From Thiotrichaceae bacterium (lineage in GTDB: Bacteria > Pseudomonadota > Gammaproteobacteria > SZUA-140), in NCBI GenBank assembly GCA_002401765.2, contig NVTY02000010.1, positions 6,614 through 39,042 of the forward strand: a DNA stretch of 32,429 bases, in the 5' to 3' direction. Positions 16,064 to 26,374 of this stretch are shown here, one piece after another (position 1 is the first letter of the stretch; every line of letters begins with the position of its first letter). The notes beneath the pieces were generated by a model. It saw only the letters and a program-made list of their open reading frames with translations. It ran no database searches and was not told the origin of the DNA. The position numbers were made by a program, and so were the translations under genes.

Positions 16064-17941
16064 ATGGTGTTGTTTCAAATAAGTGAGCCAGGTGAGATGA
16101 AGCTGCAGCGTCAGCACCATCTTGCGGTGGGTATCGATCTGGGTACCACTAATTCGTTGGTGGCAACGGTACGTGATGGCCGGGCACAGACGATGGTCGA
16201 TGCGCAGGGCAATCACCACTGTCCGTCGGTGGTGCGTTACTTTGCTGATGCTGCGCCAGTGGTCGGGCAGGTAGCAAAAGACGCCGCGTATCAGGATCCT
16301 TTAAATACCATTGCATCGGCCAAGCGCCTGCTGGGCCGTGGTGTCGCTGATATTGAGACAACCGCGAATAAACTTCCCTATGAGTTTTCGAAGGCTGATG
16401 GCGGCATGCCGTTTATTCAAACCGTGGCGGGTGATATTAGCCCGGTAACGGTTTCTGCTGATATTCTCAAAAAGCTAATGTTGCAAGCTGAAGCTGATTT
16501 GGGCGGTGAACTGGATGGTGTAGTGATTACGGTACCGGCCTATTTTGATGATGCGCAGCGCCAAGCGACCAAAGACGCGGCGCGCCTGGCTGGTCTTAAA
16601 GTCTTGCGGTTGTTAAATGAGCCCACTGCAGCAGCGGTTGCTTATGGCTTAGATAGTGGGTCAGAAGGTGTGCATGTGGTGTATGACTTTGGTGGTGGCA
16701 CTTTTGATGTTTCGATCTTACGTTTTAGCCGCGGTGTGTTCGAAGTGATGGCGACGGCGGGTGACTCTGCGCTAGGCGGCGATGATATTGATCGTGTATT
16801 GGCCGAATGGATGATGGCTGAAGCGGGCTTGAGTGGCGAGATTGGACATGGTCAGCTGCGTCGTGTGATCGGTGAGGCGAATCGTGCGAAAGAGGCGCTG
16901 ACAAACGCAGATTCTGTTGCGCTCGCGATAGATACTGCTGAAGGCTCATCGTGGCAAGGCACGCTTTCGCGAGTAGACTTTGAAGCATTAATCGAACCGT
17001 TGCTTGTGCGCACATTACGCCCTTGCCGGCGTGCATTGCGCGATGCTGGTTTGGCTGTAGGCGATATTCAAGATGTGGTGATGGTGGGTGGTTCGACCAG
17101 AATCCCCCGTGTACGTGACTGTGTCGCTGAGTTTTTTGAGCGTGAGCCGATGGTCGATATTGATCCGGACAAAGTGGTCGCGGTGGGTGCGGCGATACAG
17201 GCCGATATCCTGGTCGGTAATAAACCGGGTGATGAGATGTTGCTGCTGGATGTGATTCCACTGTCTCTGGGGCTTGAAACCATGGGCGGATTGATAGAGA
17301 AACTGGTGCCTCGCAATACCACCATTCCAGTCGTACGGGCGCAGGAGTTTACTACTTTTAAAGATGGTCAGACGGCGATGTCGATCCATGTTCTACAGGG
17401 CGAGCGCGAACTGGTGGCCGATAGTCGTTCACTGGCGCGCTTTGAGCTGCGCGGCATCCCGCCGATGAATGCCGGTGCGGCGCGTATCCGCGTGACTTTT
17501 CAAGTTGATGCAGATGGCTTGTTGAGCGTTGCCGCGAAGGAGCTCACCAGTGGTGTTGAGAGCAGTATCGAGATTAAACCATCGTATGGTTTGAGCGATG
17601 GTGAGGTTGAGAAAATGTTAGCAGATTCAATGCTTTATGCGGAAGAGGATGTTAAGAAACGTCGCCTGCATGAGCAGTTGGTTGATTCGGCGCGTTTAAT
17701 AGAAGCGGTCGAGGCGGCGTTGAGTATGGATGCCGATGGCATGCTGAGCAATAAAGAGTGTGTCACCATCAAGGCGGCGCTCACTGCACTTAAAGACCAG
17801 CAGCAGAGTGAAGAGATTGCACTGATTAAGGCGGCTCACGATAAGCTTGAGCGCGTCACCAGTGATTTTGCTGCGCGACGTATGGATATTCACATTAATG
17901 AAGCGCTGTCGGGTAAGTTACTCGATCAGATTGTTGATTAA
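16064..17941 (+). CDS. hscA: Hsp70-type chaperone HscA
   Basis: 625 residues. The N-terminus [10 protein letters not shown] followed by [14 protein letters not shown] (23-36) is typical of HscA. The ATPase segments [26 protein letters not shown] and [12 protein letters not shown] are present, followed by the substrate domain (~390-510, [14 protein letters not shown]) and helical lid. It binds the LPPVK motif of IscU and drives cluster transfer with HscB. Start chosen by homology at 16064. Length is slightly above E. coli's 616. Confidence 0.97.
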   Translation: MVLFQISEPGEMKLQRQHHLAVGIDLGTTNSLVATVRDGRAQTMVDAQGNHHCPSVVRYFADAAPVVGQVAKDAAYQDPLNTIASAKRLLGRGVADIETTANKLPYEFSKADGGMPFIQTVAGDISPVTVSADILKKLMLQAEADLGGELDGVVITVPAYFDDAQRQATKDAARLAGLKVLRLLNEPTAAAVAYGLDSGSEGVHVVYDFGGGTFDVSILRFSRGVFEVMATAGDSALGGDDIDRVLAEWMMAEAGLSGEIGHGQLRRVIGEANRAKEALTNADSVALAIDTAEGSSWQGTLSRVDFEALIEPLLVRTLRPCRRALRDAGLAVGDIQDVVMVGGSTRIPRVRDCVAEFFEREPMVDIDPDKVVAVGAAIQADILVGNKPGDEMLLLDVIPLSLGLETMGGLIEKLVPRNTTIPVVRAQEFTTFKDGQTAMSIHVLQGERELVADSRSLARFELRGIPPMNAGAARIRVTFQVDADGLLSVAAKELTSGVESSIEIKPSYGLSDGEVEKMLADSMLYAEEDVKKRRLHEQLVDSARLIEAVEAALSMDADGMLSNKECVTIKAALTALKDQQQSEEIALIKAAHDKLERVTSDFAARRMDIHINEALSGKLLDQIVD

Positions 17942-17966
17942 TCACCTGTTTACGCGGAATAGAGTT

Positions 17967-18305
17967 ATGCCAAAATTGATTTTTTTACCCCATGAAGTTC
18001 TTTGCCCTGAAGGGGCGGTGATCGATGCCACTGTGGGCAAAACCATTTGCGATATTGCGCTTGAAAATGGCATTGCGATTGAGCACGCCTGTGAGATGTC
18101 CTGTGCTTGTACCACTTGTCATGTGCATGTGCGTGAGGGTGGCGAGTCGCTGAACGAGGCGGAAGAGCTTGAGGACGATATGCTGGACAAGGCGTGGGGG
18201 CTTGACCCTGAATCGCGCCTAAGCTGTCAGACAGTGGTGTCGGATAAAGATTTGGTAGTCGAGATTCCGAAATACACCATCAATATGGTTTCAGAACAGC
18301 ACTAA
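17967..18305 (+). CDS. fdx: [2Fe-2S] ferredoxin of the isc operon
   Basis: 112 residues. Cluster ligands Cys42, Cys48, Cys51 and Cys87 match E. coli Fdx, as does the extra non-ligand Cys46. It gives electrons to cluster assembly on IscU/IscS. The start at ATG 17967 gives MPKLIFLPHEVLCP, the family start; an open frame extends further upstream inside hscA but lacks homology. Confidence 0.96.
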   Translation: MPKLIFLPHEVLCPEGAVIDATVGKTICDIALENGIAIEHACEMSCACTTCHVHVREGGESLNEAEELEDDMLDKAWGLDPESRLSCQTVVSDKDLVVEIPKYTINMVSEQH

Positions 18306-18331
18306 GCGGCACAGATTACGGAGGTATGGTC

Positions 18332-18532
18332 ATGGAATTGAAATGGACAGAGTCACTAGAGATCGCCATTGCACTGGATGAAAAACACCCCGATATCGAC
18401 CCGCTGACAGTACGCTTTGTTGACCTTTCTGATTGGGTTCAGGCACTTGACGGCTTTGATGATGATCCAGCGCGCTGTGGAGAACGCATCCTTGAGGCCA
18501 TTCAGATGGCTTGGATCGAAGAGCGCGAGTAG
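18332..18532 (+). CDS. iscX: Fe-S assembly modulator IscX
   Basis: 66 residues, the same length as E. coli IscX. The acidic MELKWTESLEIAIALDEKHPD, DPLTVRFVDLSDWV and C-terminal ILEAIQMAWIEERE match the family. It binds IscS and iron and tunes the rate of cluster assembly. GGAGG at 18320-18324 fits the ATG at 18332 (7-base spacing) and is too close for the ATG at 18326. It is the last isc gene before the terminator. Confidence 0.95.
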   Translation: MELKWTESLEIAIALDEKHPDIDPLTVRFVDLSDWVQALDGFDDDPARCGERILEAIQMAWIEERE

Positions 18533-18622
18533 CCTGGCGCGTTCTAGCGCAGAAATAGCCATCAGCGTGATTGCTTGAAACCGGCTAAGACGTTAAAATA
18601 ACTAATTAATTCGGTTATGCAG

Positions 18623-18645
18623 ACCCGCCTTGTGCGGGTTTGCTG
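18623..18645 (+). terminator. Rho-independent terminator after iscX
   Basis: ACCCGC (18623-18628), loop CTTGT, GCGGGT (18634-18639), then TTTGCTGTTATTT. It lies between iscX and ndk, so it probably ends the isc operon; the T-tract is interrupted, so read-through to ndk is likely. Confidence 0.7.
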
Positions 18646-18677
18646 TTATTTAGAGCATATCGCGGAGTATTCATTTC

Positions 18678-19109
18678 ATGTCCATTGAACGTACCCTTTC
18701 CATTATTAAACCTGATGCCGTTGCCAAAAATCACATCGGCGAGATCTATAGCTGCTTCGAAAAGGGTGGCCTGAATATCATTGCGGCTAGAATGATGCAG
18801 CTAACACGCGAGCAGGCAGAGGGTTTTTACGCGGTGCATCGCGAGCGCCCTTTCTTTAAAGACCTGGTGGGCTTTATGATCTCTGGCCCTGTGATCGTAC
18901 AGGTTTTGGAAGGCGAAAATGCAATCCTTAAGCATCGTGACTTGATGGGCGCTACCAACCCTGCTGAAGCGGCTGAAGGGACTATCCGCCAGCGTTTTGC
19001 AAGCAGCATCGATGAAAATGCTGTGCATGGTTCGGATGCGGTTGACACCGCGCAGAATGAGATCGCATTTTTCTTTGAGTCTGGCGACCTGTGCGCTCGC
19101 ACCCGTTAA
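18678..19109 (+). CDS. ndk: Nucleoside diphosphate kinase
   Basis: 143 residues with the phosphate-accepting His117 in [17 protein letters not shown], and the start [21 protein letters not shown]. It balances NTP pools by phosphate transfer. Cytosolic. It is the standard neighbour of rlmN in gammaproteobacteria. Confidence 0.97.
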   Translation: MSIERTLSIIKPDAVAKNHIGEIYSCFEKGGLNIIAARMMQLTREQAEGFYAVHRERPFFKDLVGFMISGPVIVQVLEGENAILKHRDLMGATNPAEAAEGTIRQRFASSIDENAVHGSDAVDTAQNEIAFFFESGDLCARTR

Positions 19110-19126
19110 TCAACGGGCTTTGCTAG

Positions 19127-20242
19127 TTGAGTAATGATCGTTTGGAGACGCAATCTAAAGTTAATCTGCTGAATCTTGATCAGCAGGCAATGAAGGCCTT
19201 CTTCGCCGCGCGTGGCGAGAAGGCCTTTCGTGCTTCTCAGTTATTGAAATGGCTCTATCAGCATGGCGTCGATGATATTGAAACCATGACGAACCTTGGC
19301 AAGGCGCTACGTGCCAAGTTGCAGCAAGAGTGTGAAATTGTGATGCCGAAGGTGGTTTATGAACAGGCATCTGAAGACGGCACCGTTAAGTGGTTGTTGC
19401 AGCTGGCAGATGGTAACTGTATTGAGACCGTTTATATCCCTGAAGGGGATCGCGGCACGCTATGTGTGTCATCGCAGGTCGGTTGCGCCCTTAAGTGCAC
19501 CTTCTGTTCTACCGCGCGTCAGGGATTCAACCGCAATCTAGAAGTTTATGAAATCATCTCTCAGGTGCGCGTTGCTGTGCGCACGCTCGGTGGTGGCGTC
19601 AAAGATGGCCGCGCCATTACCAATGTGGTGATGATGGGGATGGGCGAGCCGCTGCTTAATTTTGATAACGTCGTCAGTGCAATGAACCTGATGATGGATG
19701 ACCTCGCTTATGGCCTTTCTAAGCGTCGTATCACACTGAGCACCGCTGGAGTTGTACCTGCATTAGATCGCTTGCGTGAGGTTTCGGATGTGAGTCTGGC
19801 GGTATCACTGCACGCCACTAACGATGAACTGCGCGATGAAATTGTGCCGATCAATAAAAAATATCCCATTAAAGACCTGCTTGAGGCATGTCAGCGTTAC
19901 ATCGTCGATAAACCTCACCGTAAAGTCACCTTTGAATATGTGATGTTGGACGGAATTAATGATAGTGTTGCTGAGGCTAAGAAACTGGTGAAGCTATTAG
20001 AGGGAATCCCATCCAAGGTTAACCTGATCCCTTTTAATCCTTTCCCTGGCTCGGATTACAAGTGCTCTAGCCGTGAAGTGATTGATCGTTTTCAGGCAAC
20101 CTTGATTAAGGGCGGACTGGTAACCATTCGGCGTAAGACGCGTGGTGAAGATATTGATGCTGCGTGTGGGCAGTTGGTAGGCAAGGTACAGGATCGAACC
20201 CGGCGAAGTGCGAGCTTCGGCGTAATCAAACAGGTGAGCTAG
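19127..20242 (+). CDS. rlmN: 23S rRNA/tRNA (adenine-C2)-methyltransferase RlmN
   Basis: 371 residues if it starts at the TTG at 19127. A radical SAM enzyme that methylates A2503 of 23S rRNA and A37 of several tRNAs. The cluster motif CALKCTFC (Cys120, Cys124, Cys127) and the two catalytic Cys, Cys113 and Cys347 (AACGQLVG), keep the E. coli spacing. No ATG is in frame before homology begins ([16 protein letters not shown]); the first in-frame ATG, at 19190, would remove the conserved N-terminus. TTG at 19127 ([11 protein letters not shown]...) or TTG at 19142 is therefore the likely start. It needs a [4Fe-4S] cluster, tying it to the isc products encoded upstream. Confidence 0.95.
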   Translation: MSNDRLETQSKVNLLNLDQQAMKAFFAARGEKAFRASQLLKWLYQHGVDDIETMTNLGKALRAKLQQECEIVMPKVVYEQASEDGTVKWLLQLADGNCIETVYIPEGDRGTLCVSSQVGCALKCTFCSTARQGFNRNLEVYEIISQVRVAVRTLGGGVKDGRAITNVVMMGMGEPLLNFDNVVSAMNLMMDDLAYGLSKRRITLSTAGVVPALDRLREVSDVSLAVSLHATNDELRDEIVPINKKYPIKDLLEACQRYIVDKPHRKVTFEYVMLDGINDSVAEAKKLVKLLEGIPSKVNLIPFNPFPGSDYKCSSREVIDRFQATLIKGGLVTIRRKTRGEDIDAACGQLVGKVQDRTRRSASFGVIKQVS

Positions 20243-20247
20243 GACGC

Positions 20248-21000
20248 ATGAAAAAATACGCTCGGCTATGGATTTCAATTGCGTTGCTAGTGTCATTAGC
20301 GGCCTGCACATCAAGCTCGACTAGAAAGCCCGATACTGAGAGTTCCGCTGAAATCAATGCTCGCCTCGGCTTGGCGTACATGCAACAGGGCAATCTTGAC
20401 ATTGCGTTGGAAAGGTTAAAGCGCGCGATCAAACAAAACCCTGAACAGGCGACTGCCCATCACTATATCGCAGAACTTTACCGCCAGCTTAAATCGCCAG
20501 ACGATGCGCGACTGCATTATCAGCTGGCCTTAAAATTAACACCTGAAGATTTTTCGCTACATAATAATTATGGTGTTTTTCTTTGCGGCCAAAAAAACTA
20601 TGAGGGAGCCGAAAAAAGTTTTTTGATGGCGATAAGTAGCGCTCCTGCTTATAAGCCTCGCCATGAGTTTTATGAGAATCTTGCGCAGTGCATGATGCGC
20701 AAGCCTGACTATGTTAAGGCAGAGGAATATTTTCGTACCGTGTTAGAGACGCACCCGCGTATGGCAGTGACGTTGTATCAAATGGCGCGTCTCACTTTTG
20801 ATGCGGAACAGTATTTTCGCGCACGAGCTTTCTTTCAGCGTTTTTCAGAAGTATCGACGCATACAGCGGAAACATTGTGGTTAGGTGTTCAAATCGAACG
20901 CAAACTGGGTGATGAGGCAGTGGCTGATGAATATGCTAGCCAGCTAAAAACTAATTTTCCATTAGCGAATGAAACCGTGACATTGATGGAGTCTGAATAG
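20248..21000 (+). CDS. pilW: Type IV pilus assembly lipoprotein PilW/PilF
   Basis: 250 residues. A lipoprotein signal ends in LAAC at about residues 16-19, so it is outer-membrane anchored. It is followed by tetratricopeptide repeats (ARLGLAYMQQGNLDIALERLKRAIKQNP and similar) to about residue 230. In Pseudomonas and Neisseria the homologue (PilF or PilW) helps the secretin PilQ reach and oligomerise in the outer membrane. It starts five bases after the rlmN stop. Type IV pili genes themselves are not in this window. Confidence 0.9.
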   Translation: MKKYARLWISIALLVSLAACTSSSTRKPDTESSAEINARLGLAYMQQGNLDIALERLKRAIKQNPEQATAHHYIAELYRQLKSPDDARLHYQLALKLTPEDFSLHNNYGVFLCGQKNYEGAEKSFLMAISSAPAYKPRHEFYENLAQCMMRKPDYVKAEEYFRTVLETHPRMAVTLYQMARLTFDAEQYFRARAFFQRFSEVSTHTAETLWLGVQIERKLGDEAVADEYASQLKTNFPLANETVTLMESE

Positions 21001-21002
21001 CC

Positions 21003-22028
21003 GTGAGAGATTCGTCAGAAAATAGTAATGAGTTAGAGCAGAAAAAATTTAGCTTTGATTCTCAATCTTCGTCGCATCGGCAGAGTGAGGCGCGAGAATC
21101 GGTGGCTGAAATGGTGCCTGCAGCAGATCGGGGAGATGAGACTGCTGCTGAGTGCACGCTCGAGACACGCCGTTGTTTGCCCGGCGCGGTACTTTCTACA
21201 GAGCGTCAGCGACGAGGTTTATCGGTTGCGGATATCGCTAATCAGCTCTTTTTAACAGAAAAGCAAATCGTCGCACTTGAAGCGGATGATTATGGCAGTT
21301 TTCCTGCCCCCATTTTTGTGACGGGCTACATTCGCAATTATGCGCGTCAGTTGGGCTTACCATCCGACCCATTGGTTGAACTGTTTAATGCTCAAAGCGC
21401 AACGTCAGTACCTGATATTGAACGTGTGAGTCGTACCTCAAAACGTATGGCTAATCGCAATGCATCATCCTTGTCTCCTCGTCTACTTATTGTTGCGGCG
21501 GTTGTGATTTTAGTGCCGTTGGTATGGTGGGGCATGTCACTAACCACCAATGAGTCTATAGCGGTGGATGAGATGCCGGCAGCGGATGGTTTTTCAAGCG
21601 TACCACCCGTGATGGTTGTTGAGGAGATAGTGACACCGCTTCAAACCGCGCCAGCAAGAAAGGTTGTTGAGGCGGTTAGCGATACTGCTCCTGTTAATGT
21701 TGTAAAGGAAAAAGAGCCGGTGGTTGATGCACCTCCCCTGGCTGCGTTTATTGCAGACCGAGCGCAGGCTGAATCATTTCCCGATAAGATGGTATTAACA
21801 TTTTCAGCAGAGTCGTGGGTTGAGATCACTGATGCCAATGATCGCCGTGTGATGTTTGATCTCGGCAAGGCTGGTCAAACACGCGCACTGAGTGGTACCG
21901 CACCATTTAAGGTTCTGTTTGGCTATTCGCCCGCGGTAGAGATGACTTTTAATGGTGAAGTGTTTGACCAGCGTAGCCTTGCACGTGGCAACGTGGCTAA
22001 GTTTACGCTCGGTAATAACAGCGAATAG
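21003..22028 (+). CDS. rodZ: Cytoskeletal protein RodZ
   Basis: 341 residues. An N-terminal Xre-like helix-turn-helix (LPGAVLSTERQRRGLSVADIANQLFL..., ~59-128) that in other species contacts MreB, one membrane helix (LLIVAAVVILVPLVWWGM, ~161-178), a Pro/Val-rich linker, and a C-terminal beta domain (FSAESWVEITD..., ~268-338). It links MreB filaments to cell-wall elongation and rod shape. It starts with GTG two bases after pilW, so it is translationally coupled. The N-terminal ~58 residues before the HTH are a low-complexity extension, longer than in E. coli. Confidence 0.93.
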   Translation: MRDSSENSNELEQKKFSFDSQSSSHRQSEARESVAEMVPAADRGDETAAECTLETRRCLPGAVLSTERQRRGLSVADIANQLFLTEKQIVALEADDYGSFPAPIFVTGYIRNYARQLGLPSDPLVELFNAQSATSVPDIERVSRTSKRMANRNASSLSPRLLIVAAVVILVPLVWWGMSLTTNESIAVDEMPAADGFSSVPPVMVVEEIVTPLQTAPARKVVEAVSDTAPVNVVKEKEPVVDAPPLAAFIADRAQAESFPDKMVLTFSAESWVEITDANDRRVMFDLGKAGQTRALSGTAPFKVLFGYSPAVEMTFNGEVFDQRSLARGNVAKFTLGNNSE

Positions 22029-22050
22029 AAAGATGGATGTAATATTTTAA

Positions 22051-23187
22051 ATGAAATCAACCTCACAAATTGTACGACGTAAATCTCGCCAGATTATGGT
22101 GGGTGACGTGGCCGTGGGTGGCGATGCACCCATCTCTGTGCAGAGTATGACTAATACGGACACCTGCGATGTGGAGGCGACGGTAGGGCAGATTGAAGCA
22201 TTGCAAAAAGTCGGTGCTGATATTGTGCGAGTCTCTGTGCCGACGATGGATGCGGCTGAGGCATTTGGTAAAATCAGACAGCGCGTCTCTATTCCGCTAG
22301 TGACTGATATCCATTTTGATTATAAAATTGCGCTACGTGTGGCCGAGCTCGGCGCTGACTGTTTGCGTATTAATCCGGGTAATATCGGCAAAGAAGCGCG
22401 TGTGCGTGCAGTAATTGATAGTGCGCGTGACCATAATATTTCGATTCGAATTGGTGTTAATGCCGGTTCGTTAGAGAAAGAACTACAGGTCAAATATGGC
22501 GAACCCAGCGCTGATGCGCTGGTTGAATCTGCACTAAGGCATATCGATATCCTGGACAAACTCGACTTTCAAGAATACAAGGTTAGCCTTAAGGCGTCGG
22601 AAATTTTCATGACAGTTGCTGCGTATCGCAAGCTAGCTGCTCAGATTGAGCAGCCTCTGCATCTTGGCATTACTGAGGCGGGTGGATTGCGTTCTGGTAC
22701 GGTGAAGTCTGCGATTGGTCTTGGTATGTTGTTGAATGACGGCATTGGAGACACCATTCGTATTTCGCTTGCCGCAGATCCGATTGAAGAGATCAAAGTG
22801 GGCTTCGATATTCTGAAGAGTCTGCGGCTTCGCAGTAAAGGGATTAACCTGATCGCCTGTCCTTCCTGTTCGCGCCAGCAGTTTGATGTGATCGCTACCG
22901 TGAATGCACTGGAATCACGCTTTGAAGATATTACCGAGCCGCTCGATGTGGCCGTGATTGGTTGTATTGTGAATGGCCCTGGTGAGGCGAAAGAGGTCGA
23001 TGTTGGGCTGACGGGTGGCTCGCCAAATTTATTGTATGTGGGCGGTAAGCCAAGCAAGAAATTAAGCAACGAGGCGTTGGTCGATGAAATTGAGCGTCAT
23101 GTGCGTGAACAAATTGCGCAACGGAAAGCGTCGGCCGTGGATGACAATGGTGATGTGGTGATTCCTTTGCAGGAATTAAAGCGCTGA
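22051..23187 (+). CDS. ispG: HMBPP synthase IspG (GcpE)
   Basis: 378 residues. A [4Fe-4S] enzyme that makes HMBPP from MEcPP in the MEP isoprenoid pathway. Cluster ligands Cys270, Cys273 and Cys305 plus Glu312 are at the E. coli positions ([22 protein letters not shown]). The TIM-barrel start [11 protein letters not shown] is clear. It depends on isc-built clusters. Confidence 0.97.
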   Translation: MKSTSQIVRRKSRQIMVGDVAVGGDAPISVQSMTNTDTCDVEATVGQIEALQKVGADIVRVSVPTMDAAEAFGKIRQRVSIPLVTDIHFDYKIALRVAELGADCLRINPGNIGKEARVRAVIDSARDHNISIRIGVNAGSLEKELQVKYGEPSADALVESALRHIDILDKLDFQEYKVSLKASEIFMTVAAYRKLAAQIEQPLHLGITEAGGLRSGTVKSAIGLGMLLNDGIGDTIRISLAADPIEEIKVGFDILKSLRLRSKGINLIACPSCSRQQFDVIATVNALESRFEDITEPLDVAVIGCIVNGPGEAKEVDVGLTGGSPNLLYVGGKPSKKLSNEALVDEIERHVREQIAQRKASAVDDNGDVVIPLQELKR

Positions 23188-23235
23188 TGGCTGTTTATTT
23201 CCGTTTCCCTTAATTTGAATAGCGTAGGAACAACC

Positions 23236-24513
23236 TTGTCTAAGAGTATAAAAGTAGTGCGGGGCATGCATGATATTGTGCCGCAGCAGAGCCCAACCTG
23301 GCAGCACCTGGAAGGGTGTGTTCGTCAGGTGGTGCAGGGCTATGGCTATGATGAAATTCGTATGCCGATTGTTGAGAAAACAGCGCTATTTGTGCGCACC
23401 ATTGGTGAAGTGACAGACATTGTTACTAAAGAGATGTACACCTTTGAAGATCGTAATGGTGACAGCCTGACATTGCGCCCTGAAGGTACGGCCAGTTGTG
23501 TGCGTGCTGGGATTGAAAATGGCCTGTTATATAATCAGATTCAACGTCTGTGGTATAGCGGCCCCATGTTTCGTCATGAACGCCCACAAAAGGGGCGTTA
23601 CCGTCAGTTTCACCAGACGGGTGTTGAGGTCTATGGCCTGGGTGGCCCCGATATAGATGCCGAACTGATCATGATGACGGCACGTCTGTGGAAACTGCTG
23701 GGGCTTGAAAGGCTGGAATTACAGATCAACACGTTGGGCGCGCCGGTTGCGCGCGCGGCTCACCGTGAAAAATTGATTGAATACCTGGAACAGCATCGTG
23801 ATGTGCTCGACGAAGAGAGTGTGTTACGCCTGGAGAAAAACCCGCTGCGCATCCTGGATAGTAAAAATCTTGCGATGCAGGCGATGATTGAAGGTGCTCC
23901 GCAGTTATTAGATTACCTTGATGAGGAGTCTAGTCAGCACTTTGACAGCTTGAAGGCACTGCTTGATGGTGCTGGGATCGAATACCGCGTTAACCCAAGA
24001 CTGGTGCGCGGTCTCGATTATTATCAAAAGACGGTTTTTGAGTGGGTCACGACTGATCTCGGCGCTCAGGGTACGGTGTGTGCCGGGGGGCGTTATGATG
24101 GACTGGTTGAAAAATTAGGCGGCAAGGCGACGCCTGCGATTGGTTTTGCGATGGGAATGGAGCGTCTGGTGGCATTGATCGAAGATAGAGGACTGGCAGT
24201 GCCAGGGTTAGCACCTCATGCCTATTTGGTCTTAGTCGGTGATTCGGCAGTAGCACAAGGGTTATTGTTGGCAGAGCAGTTGCGAAATGCACTGCCGAGA
24301 TTACGACTGCGTACCCATTGTGGTGGTGGTAGTTTTAAAAATCAGATGAAAAAAGCGGATAAAAGTGGTGCTCAGAGGGTATTAATACTGGGCGAAGATG
24401 AGATTGCGCAGCAGCAGGTGACAGTGAAGCATCTACGTGATGGGCCGCCGCAGGCATCACTAAGTGTCGACGCACTGGTAGAATATTTAAAGGAACAGTT
24501 ACTCAGTCACTAG
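23236..24513 (+). CDS. hisS: Histidyl-tRNA synthetase
   Basis: 425 residues if started at TTG 23236, which follows GGAA at a good distance and gives [14 protein letters not shown], the family start. An upstream TTG at 23215 is less likely. Class II motifs are present: motif 2 ([19 protein letters not shown]), the His-specific region [26 protein letters not shown] and motif 3 ([11 protein letters not shown]), followed by a C-terminal anticodon-binding domain (~330-425). Single-copy essential gene in the expected ispG-hisS-yfgM order. Confidence 0.97.
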   Translation: MSKSIKVVRGMHDIVPQQSPTWQHLEGCVRQVVQGYGYDEIRMPIVEKTALFVRTIGEVTDIVTKEMYTFEDRNGDSLTLRPEGTASCVRAGIENGLLYNQIQRLWYSGPMFRHERPQKGRYRQFHQTGVEVYGLGGPDIDAELIMMTARLWKLLGLERLELQINTLGAPVARAAHREKLIEYLEQHRDVLDEESVLRLEKNPLRILDSKNLAMQAMIEGAPQLLDYLDEESSQHFDSLKALLDGAGIEYRVNPRLVRGLDYYQKTVFEWVTTDLGAQGTVCAGGRYDGLVEKLGGKATPAIGFAMGMERLVALIEDRGLAVPGLAPHAYLVLVGDSAVAQGLLLAEQLRNALPRLRLRTHCGGGSFKNQMKKADKSGAQRVLILGEDEIAQQQVTVKHLRDGPPQASLSVDALVEYLKEQLLSH

Positions 24514-24569
24514 CGTGTATGAGATGGAAAACTGGGTGGTAAAAATGAACATAAATAGAGGATGCAGAC

Positions 24570-25202
24570 GTGGTAGCTCATACAACTGAAGAAGAACAGA
24601 TTGAGTCACTGAAGAAGTGGTGGAACGAAAATGGTACGTCAGTGGTGGTTGGTTTAGTGCTTGGCTTTGGTGCATTGATCGGTGGTAATTACTGGATGCA
24701 ACATAATGTCGCGCAAAGTGAAAATGCATCGCTTGAGTTTTCTCAATTGCAAGATGACCTACAGCAGTCACGCAGTGAGGCGGTGATGACGCGTGGTGAC
24801 CACATCATTAATAATTTCTCTGGTACCCCTTATGCGGTGTTGTCAGCATTTGCGATGGCAAGAATTAAGGTCGATGAAGGTGATCTTTTATCGGCTCGCG
24901 CTCGTTTGCAGTGGGTGTTAGATAACAGCAAACAGGCCGAGTTTATCCACATGGCGCGTATTCGAATGGCTTCTGTGATGTTGGCAGAAGGCAATGCTGA
25001 TGGTGCTTTATCGTTGATTAATACGGTGGAAGCAGGTGAGTATCTTCCTTTATATGAAGAGCTCAAAGGTGACATTTACGCCTCATTATCACAGTTAAAC
25101 CAGGCGCGAGGTGCCTATGAAAAAGCATTGCAGGCGAATGCTCAGGGGGATAACAGTTTGTTGCAGATGAAGCTAGATGACCTCGGTGGTGAGGGCACAT
25201 AG
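24570..25202 (+). CDS. yfgM: SecYEG-associated TPR protein YfgM
   Basis: 210 residues. A short cytoplasmic N-terminus rich in Glu/Lys, one membrane helix (SVVVGLVLGFGALIGGNYWM, ~22-41), then a periplasmic helical region with TPR-like repeats. In E. coli YfgM links the SecYEG translocon to periplasmic chaperones such as PpiD. GTG start with GAGG eight bases upstream. It immediately precedes bamB, as usual. Confidence 0.9.
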   Translation: MVAHTTEEEQIESLKKWWNENGTSVVVGLVLGFGALIGGNYWMQHNVAQSENASLEFSQLQDDLQQSRSEAVMTRGDHIINNFSGTPYAVLSAFAMARIKVDEGDLLSARARLQWVLDNSKQAEFIHMARIRMASVMLAEGNADGALSLINTVEAGEYLPLYEELKGDIYASLSQLNQARGAYEKALQANAQGDNSLLQMKLDDLGGEGT

Positions 25203-25207
25203 CGATC

Positions 25208-26374
25208 ATGAGTGGTTCTGTAGCATTGAGTACGGCTCGCTGGTGGTTGCCGCTACTTGCTCTTTTATCTTTGACGGGTTGTAGCGGTACATTAACGCAT
25301 GAGTCGCACCCGATGCCACTCGAACGTTTCGAGCCAGTGGCTAGCACGGTGGCGATCTGGTACAAGCAGCCGCAGTCTCGTGTGGATGAATGGGAAGGTT
25401 CACCTACCATCGTGGTGGGAGGCAAGCAGTTGTTTATCACTCACCCACGTGGCCGAGTGCGGGCATTAGATGCCGCGTGTGGTTGTCGCCAGTGGAGTGT
25501 TGAAACTGAGGTCGCCCTCACTGGTGCGCTCGGAAGTGGTGATGGTTATCTATTGCTGGGCACTCGCAATGGTGAGCTGTTGGCATTATCAAGCAAAGAT
25601 GGTTCGATGTTGTGGCGTAGTGAGCTTTCTAGCGAAGTGATGAGTGCACCGCAAGTTTCACAGGGTGTGATTGTGGTGCGCACTAATGATGGCAAGATGT
25701 TTGGCCTCAATGCACAGAGTGGTGAGCGCCTGTGGGTTTACGAGACGATTGTTCCATCGTTGAGCCTGCGTGGTGTCGGTGCGCCATTGATAGTGGGAGA
25801 CAAGGTCTTTGCTGGTTTTTCAAATGGTAAGGTTGCCGCACTCACAGTAAGCAATGGTCAATTATTATGGGAGAAGGTGGTCGCATTAGCCAAAGGGCGT
25901 TCAGAATTGGAACGCCTGGTTGATGTGGATGCCGAGCTGGCCTATGGCGATGGGATTTTATATGCGGTTGCCTTTCAAGGGCGCTTAATCGCACTTGATG
26001 TGACGTCAGGACGCATTATCTGGGCACGTGAATTCTCTTCACACAGTGGTATTGTGCTTGATGAACACCAGCTTTTTATTAGCGATGATGATGGCCAAGT
26101 GATGGCGTTAGATCGACGTACCGGCGCCACATTGTGGCGCCAAGATAAACTGATGCGACGTGATATTAGTTCTCCCGTTATTCATCACGGTATGATTGTG
26201 GTGGGTGACTTTGAAGGCTACCTGCACTGGTTATCGACTGAAGATGGTCGCTTTGTGATGCGTCGCATGGTCGATGATGCGGCGGTAACAGTGAGGCCGC
26301 TGGTGATTAACGATATCCTTTATTCAGTAAGCCATCTAGGGACTATTACCGCACTACGAATGGACGAGTTATGA
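25208..26374 (+). CDS. bamB: Outer-membrane assembly lipoprotein BamB
   Basis: 388 residues. The signal peptide ends in the lipobox LTGC (~residues 22-25), so it is lipid-anchored to the outer membrane facing the periplasm. The rest is a PQQ-type beta-propeller with repeats such as 'A.DA..G...W', 'L.ALSSKDGSMLWR' and 'ALDRRTGATLWR'. It is a non-essential part of the BAM complex that inserts beta-barrel proteins. It overlaps der by four bases (ATGA). Confidence 0.95.
   Translation: MSGSVALSTARWWLPLLALLSLTGCSGTLTHESHPMPLERFEPVASTVAIWYKQPQSRVDEWEGSPTIVVGGKQLFITHPRGRVRALDAACGCRQWSVETEVALTGALGSGDGYLLLGTRNGELLALSSKDGSMLWRSELSSEVMSAPQVSQGVIVVRTNDGKMFGLNAQSGERLWVYETIVPSLSLRGVGAPLIVGDKVFAGFSNGKVAALTVSNGQLLWEKVVALAKGRSELERLVDVDAELAYGDGILYAVAFQGRLIALDVTSGRIIWAREFSSHSGIVLDEHQLFISDDDGQVMALDRRTGATLWRQDKLMRRDISSPVIHHGMIVVGDFEGYLHWLSTEDGRFVMRRMVDDAAVTVRPLVINDILYSVSHLGTITALRMDEL

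Noticed and set aside
16725-17261. 178-codon minus-strand frame inside hscA
   Set aside because: It is an antisense shadow of a well-conserved chaperone gene, with Pro/His/Ser-rich composition typical of such shadows.
17847-17966. Upstream extension of the ferredoxin gene
   Set aside because: The added residues lie inside hscA and do not match ferredoxins; homology begins at the ATG at 17967.
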